Positions 1 through 11,690 of a DNA stretch of 64,000 bases are shown here, piece after piece. The notes beneath the pieces were generated by a model that was not told where the DNA came from, ran no database searches, and worked only from the letters and a program-made list of their open reading frames with translations. The stretch is from Ancylostoma caninum. Taxonomy: Eukaryota; Nematoda; Chromadorea; Rhabditida; Ancylostomatidae. The position numbers and the translations under genes were made by a program. The DNA is taken from contig JBAJFG010000079.1 in assembly GCA_037903475.1 (NCBI GenBank), forward strand, positions 1,984,001 through 2,048,000. The letters run 5' to 3'. Within the stretch, counting starts at the first letter, position 1. Each line of letters begins with the position of its first letter.

Positions 1-426
1 TGGTAAGCGTCGCCTTGTCGCCCGATTTTGTCCAAATGGTGTAATTCGCGAAAAGAATCGCACTTTGTAGACTCAAGGAATTCTTCGACTTTACAGTAGA
101 AGCTGTTCCAGAGTTTTTTTTTCGTGCGGAAGCAGAGCCTCTCCTCTAGATTCACAATTAGTCTATTTTCTCTCAAACTTAACCACCTACAGCATAGTAT
201 TCCTTCTCGGGCTTTGAGATAACAACTGATCATTCTTTGAGATTGTTCGTGCATATGCAGAGGAAGAGATTCCTAGATTCAAACTTGGCAGAAAAATGTT
301 AAAGGAGCTCTGAGTTGTCTTTGCCGCAACATTTCTGGAAAGACTCCTCTACTGCTTCTATTGGACTACAAGAGAAGTTTACTTGGAACATGACATAGAT
401 ATTGCATCGATGGAAACGTTGCTAAC

Positions 427-1198
427 CTGAAACTTACAGCAATGGCTTTGTGGTTGTGAAGAACAGCTGTGTATCCAGAACAGGTGGTTTTCTTGCCGCA
501 GTCTATTGTTATTTGGCGTTGCATCTGCAGTTACAAATATCAACGGAACCACGCCAGCATGGTGCAATAAAAATTTACATTTACATAAAAGCCGGCGTTG
601 TTTTAAGGAAAGAACGGTCGGATGAAAGGGAAAATGCGCATCTGCCTATTGGGGAGGATCATTTCCGTATCTATTTGCCGATGATGCTTATTGCGCACTG
701 GTGGTTACCTGCTCATTGACCTTTGAAATGTTCCTTTCTAATCCTGTATTTTCTAGAAATATTCTTCTGAACATCTATAACAATAGTGCTGATCGATTGT
801 TTTTCAGAGATATTCTTCTGAACATCTAAAACAATAGTGCTGATTGATTGCTGCACCTTGCATGCTTCCTTTTCTGATTCTTCCACTATTAAATAATTGT
901 GGCTTCATTTTGTCGTATCGTTTCTATATTATTTGGGGATTGATAAATAAAACTCATCTTATGTGTGCTATTGTAATTGAAGAGCGGCGACAGAGCCATG
1001 AGAGTTATTGGGTAGAATGAAAAAATTTCTATGGGTGCAGCGACCTACCACAGATTTCGGAAAGTGCAACGCCAAACACATCCACGGATTATCGACGTAT
1101 GCTGCAGAGCTAAGAGGAAGCAGCATTCTCGCAAATTCGTCTGAGTACTCAGCACAATAGGCGGAAGACACCAAGGAGATGACAAATAAGGCGATCAT
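427..1198 (-). CDS. Secreted class 3 lipase, copy A (5' part only: exons 1-2)
   Basis: Two exons match the first two exons of the complete lipase copies in this window. Exon 1 is 1198..1049 (150 bp): an ATG, a hydrophobic signal peptide starting MIALFVISLVSSAYC, then EYSDEFARMLLPLSSAAY. It ends at a GT donor. Exon 2 is 524..427 (98 bp, the same length as in copy B). It follows a CTGCAG acceptor, encodes IDCGKK, CSGYTAVLH and KAIAVSFR, and ends at a GTTAG donor. The start is the ATG one base after a TTTCAG acceptor, as in the other copies. Exons 3-8, which carry the catalytic residues, are not visible in bases 1-426. Exon 3 lies within about 230 bp of exon 2 in the paralogs, so either the intron is longer here and the gene runs off the window, or the copy is truncated. 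Activity cannot be judged. Confidence 0.7.
755..850. repeat. Two-copy tandem duplication, period about 51 bp
   Basis: A segment containing ATTCTTCTGAACATCT and CAATAGTGCTGAT occurs twice back to back with few differences. It lies in intron 1 of lipase copy A and has no coding signal. Confidence 0.7.
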
Positions 1199-1757
1199 CC
1201 TGAAATGAATATAAGTACTCACTCTACTGAGTTGTAGCTGAGGCTGGGAATCAAAGCTACGAGAACACTCATTTGAAAATACGAACATGTTGATCTCAAA
1301 GGCGGAAAAGAGTCAATCTCTAGGCGATTTGTTCCCGTTGCATATGGTGGGACAATTATTGCTAATTGACAGCGTTATCATTCATTTCAGCTGGTAGCAC
1401 TATTTATATAACAAGGAGGAGTGTCCTCTATCGTCACTGTCTTCAATCTCTTTGGGGCTGCACGTTAGATTTTGTAAAGCTGTCAATATTGTCAGTATTA
1501 GATAAATAACAGGTGTAGTTAGCACGTGCGGGATGAGTGTATATATGTAGATTGGGTTGAGGTTTTACAACACTTTCTTTTTCACTATAATCTAATTGTG
1601 CTTGGCCGGGTTATAGAATATTCTGTAGGATTTGACTTGCACTTCACCAATATTTCATCGATTTTCCTCAATTCTCACTATGTCATGTTTTCAATCGCTT
1701 AGAATGTGACCCACCGATCGACGGAAGGAGTACCTCCAGCAGCTACTTCTGTACCAC
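1199..1757. other. 5' flank of lipase A; no further gene seen
   Basis: AT-rich spacer with the TATA-like box of copy A. Nothing else coding or repeated was recognised before the mariner relic. Confidence 0.4.
1403..1410 (-). promoter_or_regulatory. TATA-like box upstream of lipase copy A
   Basis: The minus strand reads TATATAAA about 205 bp upstream of the copy A ATG. Copies C and D have comparable TATATAA boxes. The strong GATA module of C and D is not recognisable here; a TGATAA lies just downstream. Confidence 0.35.
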
Positions 1758-1892
1758 TTTAATTATAAACCAAATGCTCCTCAAATGGCAAGGGACATCA
1801 ATGTGGTCTACGAATAAAGACCTATTATTGAATATACAGAATAGAAGTGGTACGCCTGCTCTGGAAGGAGCAATTCCAGCCTAGAGAATGCC
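1758..1892 (+). pseudogene. Mariner transposase relic (N-terminal DNA-binding part)
   Basis: One frame reads NYKPNAPQMARDINVVYE, a stop, then KWYACSGRSNSSLEN. This matches the N-terminal pattern of mariner transposases: a first helix-turn-helix segment ending in ARxIN, then a (R/K)WF...F(R)xG(D/N)xSLE(D/N) segment before the SGRP hook. There are two in-frame stops and no catalytic domain. The element at 15439-16473 has a similar stretch, VAQWARDINDAW. It is an old, dead copy. Confidence 0.55.
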
Positions 1893-3043
1893 TTCCTTAT
1901 AGAGCCAGTATGTTGGCAGGGACCAATGACTCGTCACGACGTATACAAGACGACGAAGATTCGTGAGACTATGGCTGTTGAGTATCTATCTGTCCGTCAC
2001 TTAATGCAACGAACCTTGCATCCTTCCTAGGTACGCACCGACAGGAACTGAAATGAAGGTACTACGCTTACTCTATACTCTTCTTCGATATCAAACCATC
2101 TTGACCTTCTTTACATATTTTATATGACTTCCCAATTATTTTTGATTTCTTTTGATTCATAGAATAATGTTGCTATTTTCACTAATGCGATTATTTCTTG
2201 TGACGTTTCTTTGTCAGAATGCCATGAGAAACGTTGCACTTGCATACTATTTTCTGCTTCTGTATTCGAAGGATTTGATAACAAGCTGTTTAATACTGCT
2301 TATACTTAATACGTTGCTTACATGTCTGGGGAACCAGTCCCGCTTTTTCTAAGCGGAGATAGGATGTAATTTATCGTTGCTAAAATGTATGAAACATAGA
2401 AAAAAGCAGACACTACCGAATGGCAAATTTCCGAGGATATTGTTATCATCCCAGCTATATTAGATGTGTGCAAAAATTCCGGCGCAGTTGGTGGTAATTC
2501 ACCGTTCAACGCCGTTTTGCTTCTTGTAGTCGATATCACGCAAAATACATATGTCTGTAGCCTGAACCATCCGCTACTCAAAACACTTTTGACTCGGATC
2601 TACGTTACAGCCTTGCTCTGTTTTAGATATAAAACCATGCTATGCCGGTGACTTGATGAGAATCAGTAAGAAGAGGAAGATGAGTAGATGGATTTCGCGT
2701 GCATTGAGCGAAGAAAAACAGCGTCCCCACTGGAAAGTCTATAGATATTCGACCTATACGTATTCTAATAACTCGTTTTTTTTTTGGGAAGATTGCTACT
2801 GTTGATAGAAAATTTACGATGATCTCAGGAGGTCATCCTGTACTCTCAGTTTTAGCTACCCATCTGAAAAATAGGCAAACCATCACTACCCTCTTGAAAA
2901 AAAACCTGCAATGAATCTGTTTCAAACGATTGCGCAATAATTGTCTAGTAATGAGATCTTTTGCATGGGAAAACTCTTATCTATGAAGCCGATACCTACA
3001 TGGTCTGATGCTTCTGGGGGACAACGCATACCAGCATGCTGTA
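1893..3043. other. Spacer, no supported gene
   Basis: AT-rich sequence with only short, unconvincing open frames. Decayed continuation of the mariner relic is possible up to about 2060. Confidence 0.4.
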
Positions 3044-3947
3044 CAGGGTGCGCGCGAATTATTTGCGCGTGGTTTTTTGAGCCCCAATCATTAAGGATTG
3101 AGCGAAATCACAAGTCATGTTATAGGTGTCCTTCCTTGAGCCATCTCTACCGTAGATATCAACTGGTTTCTCGAATGACCTTTTCCTGTGCCTACACGGA
3201 CTTCAGGAAATCTCCTGGTCGAATCGCTGGTGGCACGGGGTCGGTGACAGCGCCCTTCCTTCCAAGATTTTCCGAAGTAGACTTTAGAAAACTCCGACCA
3301 TACATGTATGATAGCTCACAGCTAAGTCCTAACTACAATGTGCTAACCGTTAATTGGACCACCAAATGATTATCATGCCGAAAACAGACGTTGAATCTAA
3401 CAGACCGTTTTTGCTTTTTTTTGCGAACTCGGGACTGCTAATCATCAGAAAAGCAAATATAGTAGTCGTTTCGGAACCGTGGAAAACTCCCAATTCTACC
3501 AGTAGAAAGTGGCTTTTGCAAACCCGTTCGTCCGCAGTTTGCAAGGCAAAATTCGGTCAAAATTGGTTTCACGGATGATTTCCTGGAATTTTGGCCTGAA
3601 GGGATTGTCCACGTAACTCACTTCATTGGCATTCTTATGAGCTCCGCTTTGGATATGTTAGTGAACAAAGTCTGTAGTACTAAATGGATAGGAACGGACT
3701 GGCTGAAGATCGTTGCTGAAGAATCCTGAAAATTTCTTCTGGAATAACACTAGCGTGTCAAGGGTGGTCTGAGCTGAAAGCTTCTCCAAGTCTCTACAGA
3801 CCCGGAAAGAGGTCACAAGCCAAATTTGCTGTTACTTACGGTAGGTATTGCTCCACCAAATATACCCAAAGAACGGCCTATGAATTCGCTCAATCCTTAA
3901 TGATTGGGGCTCAAAAAACCACGCGCCAATAATCCGCGCGCACCCTG
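3044..3947. mobile_element. 904-bp TIR element flanked by TA, non-autonomous
   Basis: The 63-bp ends 3044-3106 and 3885-3947 are near-perfect inverted copies. They start CAGGGTGCGCGCG and include TTTTTTGAGCCCCAATCATT. A TA sits immediately outside each end (3042-3043, 3948-3949), which suits a Tc1/mariner-type TA target duplication. The interior has no open frame resembling a transposase; frames of up to 142 aa look accidental. It is probably a MITE or a deletion derivative. The family is not recognised. Confidence 0.8.
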
Positions 3948-3949
3948 TA

Positions 3950-5570
3950 GTGCCAACTGTATGGAGAACTGGCCTTTCGTGCTTCAAAATTGCAATATAA
4001 CCATCGTAACTCCTTGCAGCTATCTCCAACAGGCTGTCATCTTTTCAAGCTTCTACGCCTTCTTTACATTCGCTGTAATTCTTTCCATGAAGAGACGGTA
4101 CTCGAAAATGACGTGTACCACTGTTCCGAGCAAAAACCTGTCAAATTTTTGACTTCTGGAATAATCTTCCTCGTGCCAAATTGGCAATATCACGCAGATG
4201 CCAGTGTTTTCTGACTTTGGTGAAATAGTGGACTTTGAGCCAAGTTATGGCGTTTTAAAAATTTAGGTGCAACTGCTCCGAAACTTTTGCACGCACCTAA
4301 ATGTGATAGACACTATGGTTTAGCGTATAGGCGAAATTGCGACTGCCCTGACGGACTTCTGGATGCTCCGCCTACTGACTTTGACGGTCAGGCTCAAACC
4401 AGACTCGACGGCAATCAACGTCGAGGCTCGTCGGCTTCCACGCGCACAGCATGCGAATCCATCGCCACGATCTCGTCCGGCTTCCTGAGGCGTAAAGGGG
4501 CGTCAGGGGAAGGTTTGAATCATGGAAAAACACTAGTTATATATCATTCGTATGAGCAATTATGAAAGATAGCACATGAATATTGATGAACAAATGTGGA
4601 TTTCTTCTGAAATCGTCACTTCCAAACAAAGGCAAGCACCGAAATGAAAAACACGCCAAGCAGAACAAAAAGAAAAATGAATTGGCGAAAAGTCTGCATC
4701 AATCGTTGGTATATCAGTTTTTGAATACATATATGTTGACATCTGACCTCAGAGATTATGGACGAACAAATCTCGCACTTATTGCGGGAAATGAATCACT
4801 GCCTGGCGCGGATATCACGGATCGACAATCTATTCGCTGGTACTACATCATTATTGCATTGTTCTCCATATATACTACTTAGTATAGTAGGATCTAGACC
4901 GTTATCCCGTTTATTTCTTTTAACTCGCTAAATACCTTTTAAGACACTAAAATTGATCGAAAGGTTTGAACACAATTCGTAACTCTGTAGAAATGTCTCT
5001 AGTTATCCGCTTCGTTGTTACGATCATTTTTAATTTTTCGGCTTTCTTCGTAGATAAATTTTAGTTCTTGAGTTTAAGGCATTTTGCGTTGATGGCAGCC
5101 CCTCGCCGCCACACGACACCCCAGGAACCCGAGGGGTCACACAGGGCATGCATCGCCCATACCTCCGTCGCCGAGTCTGGTTCGAGCCTTAGAACGGATG
5201 AGTTCCTGCAAGCATATGCAGAAAGAGAACCAGCGATGCGCCGTACAGTATGTGGGGTAGAAAGAACGCTTTCAGATCTTATTCAGGGTTGAGACATCCA
5301 CGAAATCCCTCCAATCCCCAGGAAACGTCTGTGTGAAAATTCTGATCGTGATCGGGTTTGATCTTAGAATGGGAAAGAAGTGCATGTCCAAATTCTTCGA
5401 AAGCTCGTTTTCCAAATTAATTTCTGCCCCAGTCATGATCAGGATTGATATACATCCGGCCCCAAAGGACCAGAGCTACTGGGTGGAAGTTGCGGAAATC
5501 AGTCTATTTCGCGTTGTAATCGAGGTGCTAAGACATTTTACAGTTCCATAATTTTCACGTTAGCGAAATC
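3950..5570. other. Spacer with GC-rich islands, no supported gene
   Basis: GC-rich patches at about 4330-4520 and 5085-5290 stand out from the AT-rich background and carry open frames of 74-92 aa that I do not recognise. A short string near 4290 (TTTGCACGCACCTAA) recurs near 59845, suggesting dispersed repeat material. Confidence 0.4.
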
Positions 5571-5798
5571 AAGTTATAGGGTGTGTATCATCGTGAGAGA
5601 AAACGAGGAGGAGCCTTTCCGCCCTTCAAGATCAACTCGTCCTCTATAGCACTCAAATTTTGCATTATCATGTATAGTGGAATCGCGCGCGAAGAGAACG
5701 AGTCAATCGTTTGGGGCGGGAGGAGGATTTGAACGAACCAATCGCAGAATTGTACCACGCCCCATTTCCCCTCACGATGATACACACCCCAAGTTATA
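5571..5798. mobile_element. 212-bp MITE with 8-bp target-site duplication
   Basis: The element spans 5579-5790. Its ends read GGGTGTGTATCATCGTGAG on the left and the reverse complement on the right, with one extra C. It is bounded on both sides by the same 8-mer AAGTTATA (5571-5578 and 5791-5798). An 8-bp duplication fits hAT or Merlin-type transposition. No protein is encoded. Confidence 0.88.
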
Positions 5799-7565
5799 TT
5801 TTTAAAAAAATCCAAGCGTCCTCATTTTATCTCCAGATTCGAAGTAAGTTGAGTAAGTAGTGTACTGTGAAATACTTGGCCAATCTCTGCTTGTGTGCAC
5901 AGCCGACTTTATTGACCCCAGTGCTTGCCAAGGTGTTGCAGAGCAGCTCATAATAGAGATTGAATCAAAAACATCCTTTCACAATTTAAGATGTAAGTGC
6001 AGCAACGAGCACCCCCTCGTCCTTCGATACCTACTTGTAATACTCTGGGAATCTCCTACTATGTCAACAGGCCATGCTTGATCGAATCAACAGCAGTAAG
6101 GAGTAAGAAAGTTCTGGAAAATTGCTTCATTATTTCCTCCTCAAACCAAAAATTTTGAAAATTCGGTTACCCATTCTCGGTTACGGGCGCCTTGCGTCCT
6201 TTCGCGTGGCTTACGCCACTGCTTACCAATAACGCCTCCCCCTCTAAAAAAACTTTCTCTCAGTATGCTCGTGAGAAGTCTCCTGTAAGGGGAGACGGCA
6301 TGAGCTGAAAAAAATGGAAAAGCAGTACAAGGAAAACAACATTTTCGATAATATCTTCCAGAGTAATGGAAGGTATGCGCACGGCAAAAATTAAAAGTAT
6401 TTTGATGTTCATTGAAGCTTGGAAACTTAGCAACGCCTGTACAAATGTTCGCAGTCGAACTTTCGTTATTTTTGGACCTCTGCATATATTTTCATTAAAT
6501 GTGTTCAAACTCCAGCAAAGGTTTACAAAAACGAAAAAAATGCTTTTTTTACCCCTATCATATCACTTTGTTTTGGAAAGTGAGAGGTTCTTGTGGTCGA
6601 CAAAAATCTTATGCATTCCAAGAGGTCAATGTTGTTGACCAAGCTGTCTAGAATCGAAGGTTGCGCTGTTAGATCGAAGATTTTTAATTGGTCAACACAG
6701 TTTAGTAGACTACTTCCTCATTATTTTTATAAGGACAAAGTCCCACAATTTCTTGCTATTCTCTTATGATATAATCCTAAGAACACTATCAACAGTCACG
6801 CCACTGTTCCTATAAGACAGAGTAATCGGATTTGATTAATAAGATGAACTGTTGTGATTGCATTCCTTGGTTTAAAATTCGTTTCTTTTTTTGGTGGTTT
6901 CAAGCCACTAACGCTTTGGAAACTAGGTAACTTATTCTTAAAGATATCGTAGGAGCGTCACGTCGCAAATGTTGGGGTTAACTTATTTTCGATCATGTAA
7001 AAAGGTGTTGCCAATGTTTGCTTGTCAACGCATGCCTGCTCTGACGAAAATAAAAAATAGTACTGCGAATTCGTAGTGTAAAATCTGTAAAGCTTGAGCT
7101 GGGGTGCGGTGAGTGGGTGTATCTCACTGTTTTATAATGTTCTCGCGCACACTTCACCGGAAAATAAGGTATAAAAAAACGAGGAAAATAGTGTGAAAAT
7201 GGTAGTCCTCCACTTTCGAGGATTTGGAGTATGTTTACATCTACATTTTTTTTGTTTACATATGCATATATTCCAAACTGTTGCTGAGCGTTCTGGCAGT
7301 TTAACCTGAAAAATTCGCGCTATCTTTATGACGAAGTTCACTGTCAAGATAGCTTGGATAGCTCATTGAGGGTTTCTTCTATTTTCTGTGCAAACTGATT
7401 TCCAGAATTAAGTGGGAGGAAATCTGTCGCTACTCCATTCTGATGTGATCAGCCAATTTCCGCTTAAGTTGCTATCCAGGAACTTTTGAACTGAAGACGA
7501 GGACATGCAGTAGTTTGATTGTTCTGAGGAAAGGACTAACAATGCTTCACAATGACCGTACTTAC
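5799..7565. other. Spacer, no supported gene
   Basis: Short open frames only, with no recognisable domain, RNA gene or repeat structure. Confidence 0.4.
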
Positions 7566-7681
7566 CAGGGATAGGCGCATACGAGATTTTCCATGACCCG
7601 GATGACGGTGCCGATAACGGATAGGGCAAAAATGACCGGATTACGGGTACCGGATAACGGATAACGGATAAGTATTCGATA
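7566..7681 (+). mobile_element. hAT-like repeat fragment, GGATAACGGATA family, copy 1
   Basis: Starts CAGGGATAGGCGCATACGAG, then runs into ACCCGGATGACGGTGC and reiterated GGATAACGGATA units. The copy at 63112-63219 has the same layout, and 8600-8700 shares the core and has the opposite end. The CAGGGATG-type terminus is hAT-like. This copy lacks a right terminus. Confidence 0.6.
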
Positions 7682-8599
7682 AGTAACAAGTTAACATACA
7701 CTCATCAGATAGATAACATTGGCTTTCAACAGAATATCGTGTTAAATAAGGAATAATTCCATATGCCACAAGACAGCACCTTTTACAGTGCCGAATGTGG
7801 AGGAGAATTAGAACGAATTCTTTGACTCGTTAGTCGTCGAAATCCGCCATTCTCACTACGACGTTGGGCATGGCGGCGTAATGAAGAGGTGTAGGTATAG
7901 CACTTAAAGTTTGCCATGAAAACGAACTCCCAGTGATATTAGAATGTTCGACATGTTGATTGGTATACAAGTTACCTGAGATGATACATGCCTGCCACAT
8001 TTTTGGTATAAAGTGTTTCCAAAACGAAAGCTGGTCCTTAAAAAGTTTCGTTCCCGAACACTTTGGCGACAAGGCGATTTTTTGTGGGCACTCAAATATG
8101 CTTTGCTTCATATGTCTTTTGGGGAATTCTGGTGGACTTATGATCGTATTGAATATCCTAAACGATGCTGACTAATAGATCCAGAAATATTTGTAGGAAC
8201 ACCAAGGTTCAATGTCTGGTCAAAAGGAAGCACGCGAAGAAGATGCACTGCTCTCAGGTGAGCTGCGAGGTCATCAATTTCAAGTTTGTTAGTTAGTGGT
8301 CACAACTTTCAACGTTGTTGTTCTATGAAAAAAAAAGGACTCGAAATTATTGTCTCACAATGTCGGACAACCCAGAATTGAGAGAAGATGAGCAGGAGCT
8401 TTTCTTCCAGAGCAAGTACTAGTACATATTTATGGTCCCTTCTCATCTCACTCCAAGATTGTAAACCATTGATGAAATATGACAGAAAACGCGCTAGAAC
8501 GAGTGATATAAAGGCGTTTCTTAGAATGATAGTTCTCCTCTGCTGAGAACGTGCGATGTGAAGCCACGACATACTTCCGGTCTTATCCGCACGGTCATC
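7682..8599. other. Spacer, no supported gene
   Basis: Low-scoring open frames only; no recognised domain. Confidence 0.35.
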
Positions 8600-8700
8600 C
8601 GGCGCCAAAAGCCCGGATAACGGTGCGGATAACGGATAGGTGAAAACGTACGGATAACGGCCAAACGATTAACCGACCATGGATAATCCGCTCATCCCTG
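8600..8700 (+). mobile_element. hAT-like repeat fragment, GGATAACGGATA family, copy 2
   Basis: Contains GCCCGGATAACGGTGCGGAT and GGATAGGTGAAAACGTACGG, and ends GGATAATCCGCTCATCCCTG. That end is the inverted partner of the CAGGGATGAGCGGA terminus in the 63112 copy. The left terminus is missing. Confidence 0.6.
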
Positions 8701-8873
8701 GCACATACGTACATAGAAGTCCACAAATGGACTTTCACAGATTTTCAACAGCAATTCATTGCGGACTTTGCTTAATTATTTTCTTTAAAGAGGAGGCGAT
8801 GCGTTCCTTCGCAGGATCGCTGGAAACGATTTTCTATTTGATAAAGAGGGAGTTGGGGGGGGGCACTCCTGTG

Positions 8874-8904
8874 GCCTAAGCCTAAGCCTTAGGCTTAGGC
8901 TTAA
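8874..8904. repeat. Inverted run of nematode telomere hexamer
   Basis: GCCTAAGCCTAAGCC is followed directly by TTAGGCTTAGGCTTA, so about two and a half TTAGGC units lie in each orientation around a centre. TTAGGC is the nematode telomere repeat. The run lies 30 bp before the left repeat of the BEL/Pao remnant. It could be an interstitial telomere scar or a chance palindrome. Confidence 0.6.
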
Positions 8905-8933
8905 ACCCATGCTTGAGCAAATGATTAGGCCCG

Positions 8934-9106
8934 TCTAAGGCGCCAACATCCGTCACATAAGTCGTCATATTTTTTGGTGCATCGGCTAAAATAAAGCCAT
9001 TCCTCCCGCGTCAATGCGTGGAGAAGAGACTCAATGCGTGGAGAAGAGACCCGCTCACTTGAGCAATTTCGCGGCACACTCATAGCCGTAAGAGGTTAGC
9101 ATCTAA
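8934..9106 (+). repeat. Left LTR-like direct repeat of BEL/Pao remnant
   Basis: Starts GTCTAAGGCGCCAACATCCG and ends near AGAGGTTAGCATCTAATAA. It is repeated in the same orientation at 11691-11853 with few differences. This copy has a 20-bp unit (TCAATGCGTGGAGAAGAGAC) twice in tandem at 9011-9050, where the right copy has it once. Canonical TG...CA termini are not evident, so the true LTR limits are uncertain. Confidence 0.7.
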
Positions 9107-9379
9107 TAAGCCTAACCTTGGGACTAAGAGCCCTAAAAATTCGTGCCTTGCTCTGCAACTGCACAGGAGGTGAGCGGCCACGCTTAACCTAGGAGCCCAA
9201 GAGCCCTAAATCACCGGTCCAGGTGAGGATCGCGAATCGATATCGATTCTTCCCAGCCTAATTGGGACAGCTGATTACGCCTGTGCAAATCAGTCGCAGC
9301 ACCAATAGCTGCGCTTCTGAGAATATATCTCAAGGGAAGTTTTGGAGCCAAAAAGAAATCATGGCACTTCACTTCCACA

Positions 9380-11143
9380 GTGTTCCTATTATTCTTAGCG
9401 CAAAATCTAAGAACACTTGTGAGTCGTTATGAAGAGTACACAAAAAAATTAGGGTATACCGATATGAACGACAAAAACTATGAAAAATGTCGTACTAGTA
9501 TAGCCTTATTAGAGAGTAGCCTAAGGCAAATTAAGGAGGCCAAAGACCTTGAGAAACTGTACAGGGAGATAAAAGAGGAGCATATAAGTTGCATGGATAT
9601 GTCAGAGGAAAAAGAAATTCTGACAGAAATTGGGCAAATTGAAAAGGAATCCCAGCTACAAATAGCTATAGCTGAGGCAAACGGTCTCACCACTACGTTG
9701 ACGGCAAAGCTCAGCGAATCTAAGAATGCTCTCAAAAACATGGAGATTTTTCTTGGATGCATGGATCCTAGAGCTCGAAACCTAGATAGTCCGTTTAGAG
9801 ACGATTCAAAAATCGCCCAAAATATTGCCGAGCAAAATAGGAACTACATGGCATTACCGTTAGTTTCGCAGGCATCATACTCAAACCAAAACAGGTGCAA
9901 CCCAATGGCACTTCCCATGAAAGAAATAGCCGCAAATGCATCCGCTAAGGAAAGATTAGGCCAGAAAAACAACGGCAGGGTCACACAATCAAGAGCAATG
10001 CACACCAACGATCGACCCAATTACGGTGCGGAGTGCATATTTTGCCACAAGGGAAATCACTCAGCAGTCTGATGTCGCACCGTCAGCGATCAAAGCATGC
10101 GCCGAAAAACACTCAGAGAACAAAATCGCTGTTGGAAGTGTTTCTCAACAAACCATAACAGCTGTGTCTGCCGTAAGCAAGACTGCTCATCTTGCGGCCA
10201 GAAACATCATAGTAGCTTATGCTTCAAAAAGGAGGCACCAGATAATTACGGTAGAGACCAAACGGCAATTACCATGGCGTCAAATAGGCCAAACCTGAGG
10301 GACTCGCAAATCCGCGATCAGCGGACAAACAATAACCAACCCAGTCGTACGAAAGCTAGCCTACTGATAGTACAGATGTGCGCAGAAACCACGCCGAGAT
10401 TAAACCTTCCTCTGCCTAAGGTCACAAATAGACAAACTGCGTTGATGACAGCCGTGGGCAGCTTATGGAACGCAAGGAGGGAACAATTCGAAAAAGTGCC
10501 ATTCCTTTTCGACTCCGGTGCACAAAAAACAGTCGTTGAGGAGGAACTTGTAGAACAGTTTGGTATACCAAAGAAAACGACAAAAATGTGCACTATAGCA
10601 GGAGTTGGTGGACATAGAGAAACGTTCAAAAGCCACACTGTTCATCTCAAAATCGGTACGGCATTCGGAGAAGACATCAAAATGACCGAAGAATCTCTAC
10701 CAGTCATTACAAGTGGATTTCCGTCCGTGAAACTTGATCAGGTTGACGTCGCCTTTCTAAAGGCCGAAGATATTTATTTGGCAAATACAAAAATACGTGG
10801 AGAGCATCAAATTCCACATGTATTGGTGGGGCTGGACTATTACCACGACCTAGTTACTGACCATTCAACTAAAACCCCATCTGGGTTACACATATCCAAA
10901 ACTGTTTTCGGTCCAGCTATTCACGGTAGTGGGTTGACCGAAGAAAGACAGGTTGAATCTGTTAATTATAACCTGACAGCTGTGTGGGAGGAAACTGAGT
11001 ATCACGTGGTCCAGACAGGTTCTGACCTCGGTAGATTAGGAACAACACAGAATGAGCGCCGGAGAGCTGAAAAGGTACCACGCCCACGGCTTCACAGCTT
11101 CTTCTCTTGTATTGAAGGAACATGCGACACATATCGCAAATGA
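9380..11143 (+). pseudogene. BEL/Pao retrotransposon gag-protease remnant
   Basis: One frame runs from 9380 to 11143 with a single TGA at 10070-10072. The first part (about 230 codons) is a charged, helical gag-like segment containing RTLVSRYEEYTKKLGYTD. The TGA falls inside a CCHC zinc knuckle: CIFCHKGNHSAV, stop, C. Downstream are further cysteine motifs (CWKCFSTNHNSC, CSSCGQKHHSSLC) and an aspartyl protease segment with the active-site triplet in FDSGAQKTVV, typical of Pao-type peptidases. The frame opens at a GTG; the nearby ATG at 9361 is in another frame, so the true start is lost or frameshifted. Reverse transcriptase, RNase H and integrase are absent before the right repeat. The copy is dead or non-autonomous. 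Confidence 0.85.
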
Positions 11144-11690
11144 TCACCCATGGGTAGTAGTACTGCAGTAGCTATGAAAAGGCTGCATTCGTCGCAACTC
11201 CACCTGTTTGCCTTCAACTCCAGCCGTCGCCGTCGTGTACTCCACGTCAAGCCACCTCCTACGCCGTCCAGCCGCCGTTTGCCTTCAACTCGTGCCACCC
11301 GTTGCCGCTCTTCACGTCCTCGAGCTGTGTTTCGCCGTCGTCCAGTACCTCAAGAAGTCGATCATTGCCATACTACGACGACAACGAAGAAAGCTAAAAT
11401 CAGTGATATTAATAGTAATAATTCTTGTCGCCCGCCGGAGTATCATCGGCAGATCGATGATCCTTGTAGTATTCGTGTTCACCGCCGATACTGTACCTCC
11501 TGTGGAGGGGGCGTAGCTGACCCGTCTCATGCTAGAGATACTTGTTGCTAGTCAATATGATGCTTTAAGCCGTATAAGGCACACTTTACTCACTCTACTC
11601 GCATTGCTTATAAACTCATGTACAATATGATAAATATATTCCACTGAACCACCATATCTATTGTGCATACGGACGATATAAAGTCCAAGA
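11144..11690 (+). other. Residual internal part of the BEL/Pao copy
   Basis: Sits where roughly 3 kb of RT and integrase would be expected. It holds a 133-codon Arg/Pro/Ser-rich frame (11150-11551) that I do not recognise and that may be out-of-frame retroelement sequence. The junction after 11143 looks like a large internal deletion. Confidence 0.4.

Noticed and set aside
11150..11551. 133-aa Arg/Pro-rich frame as a separate gene
   Set aside because: Lies inside the BEL/Pao remnant between protease and right repeat; a second overlapping frame is also open; no recognisable domain.
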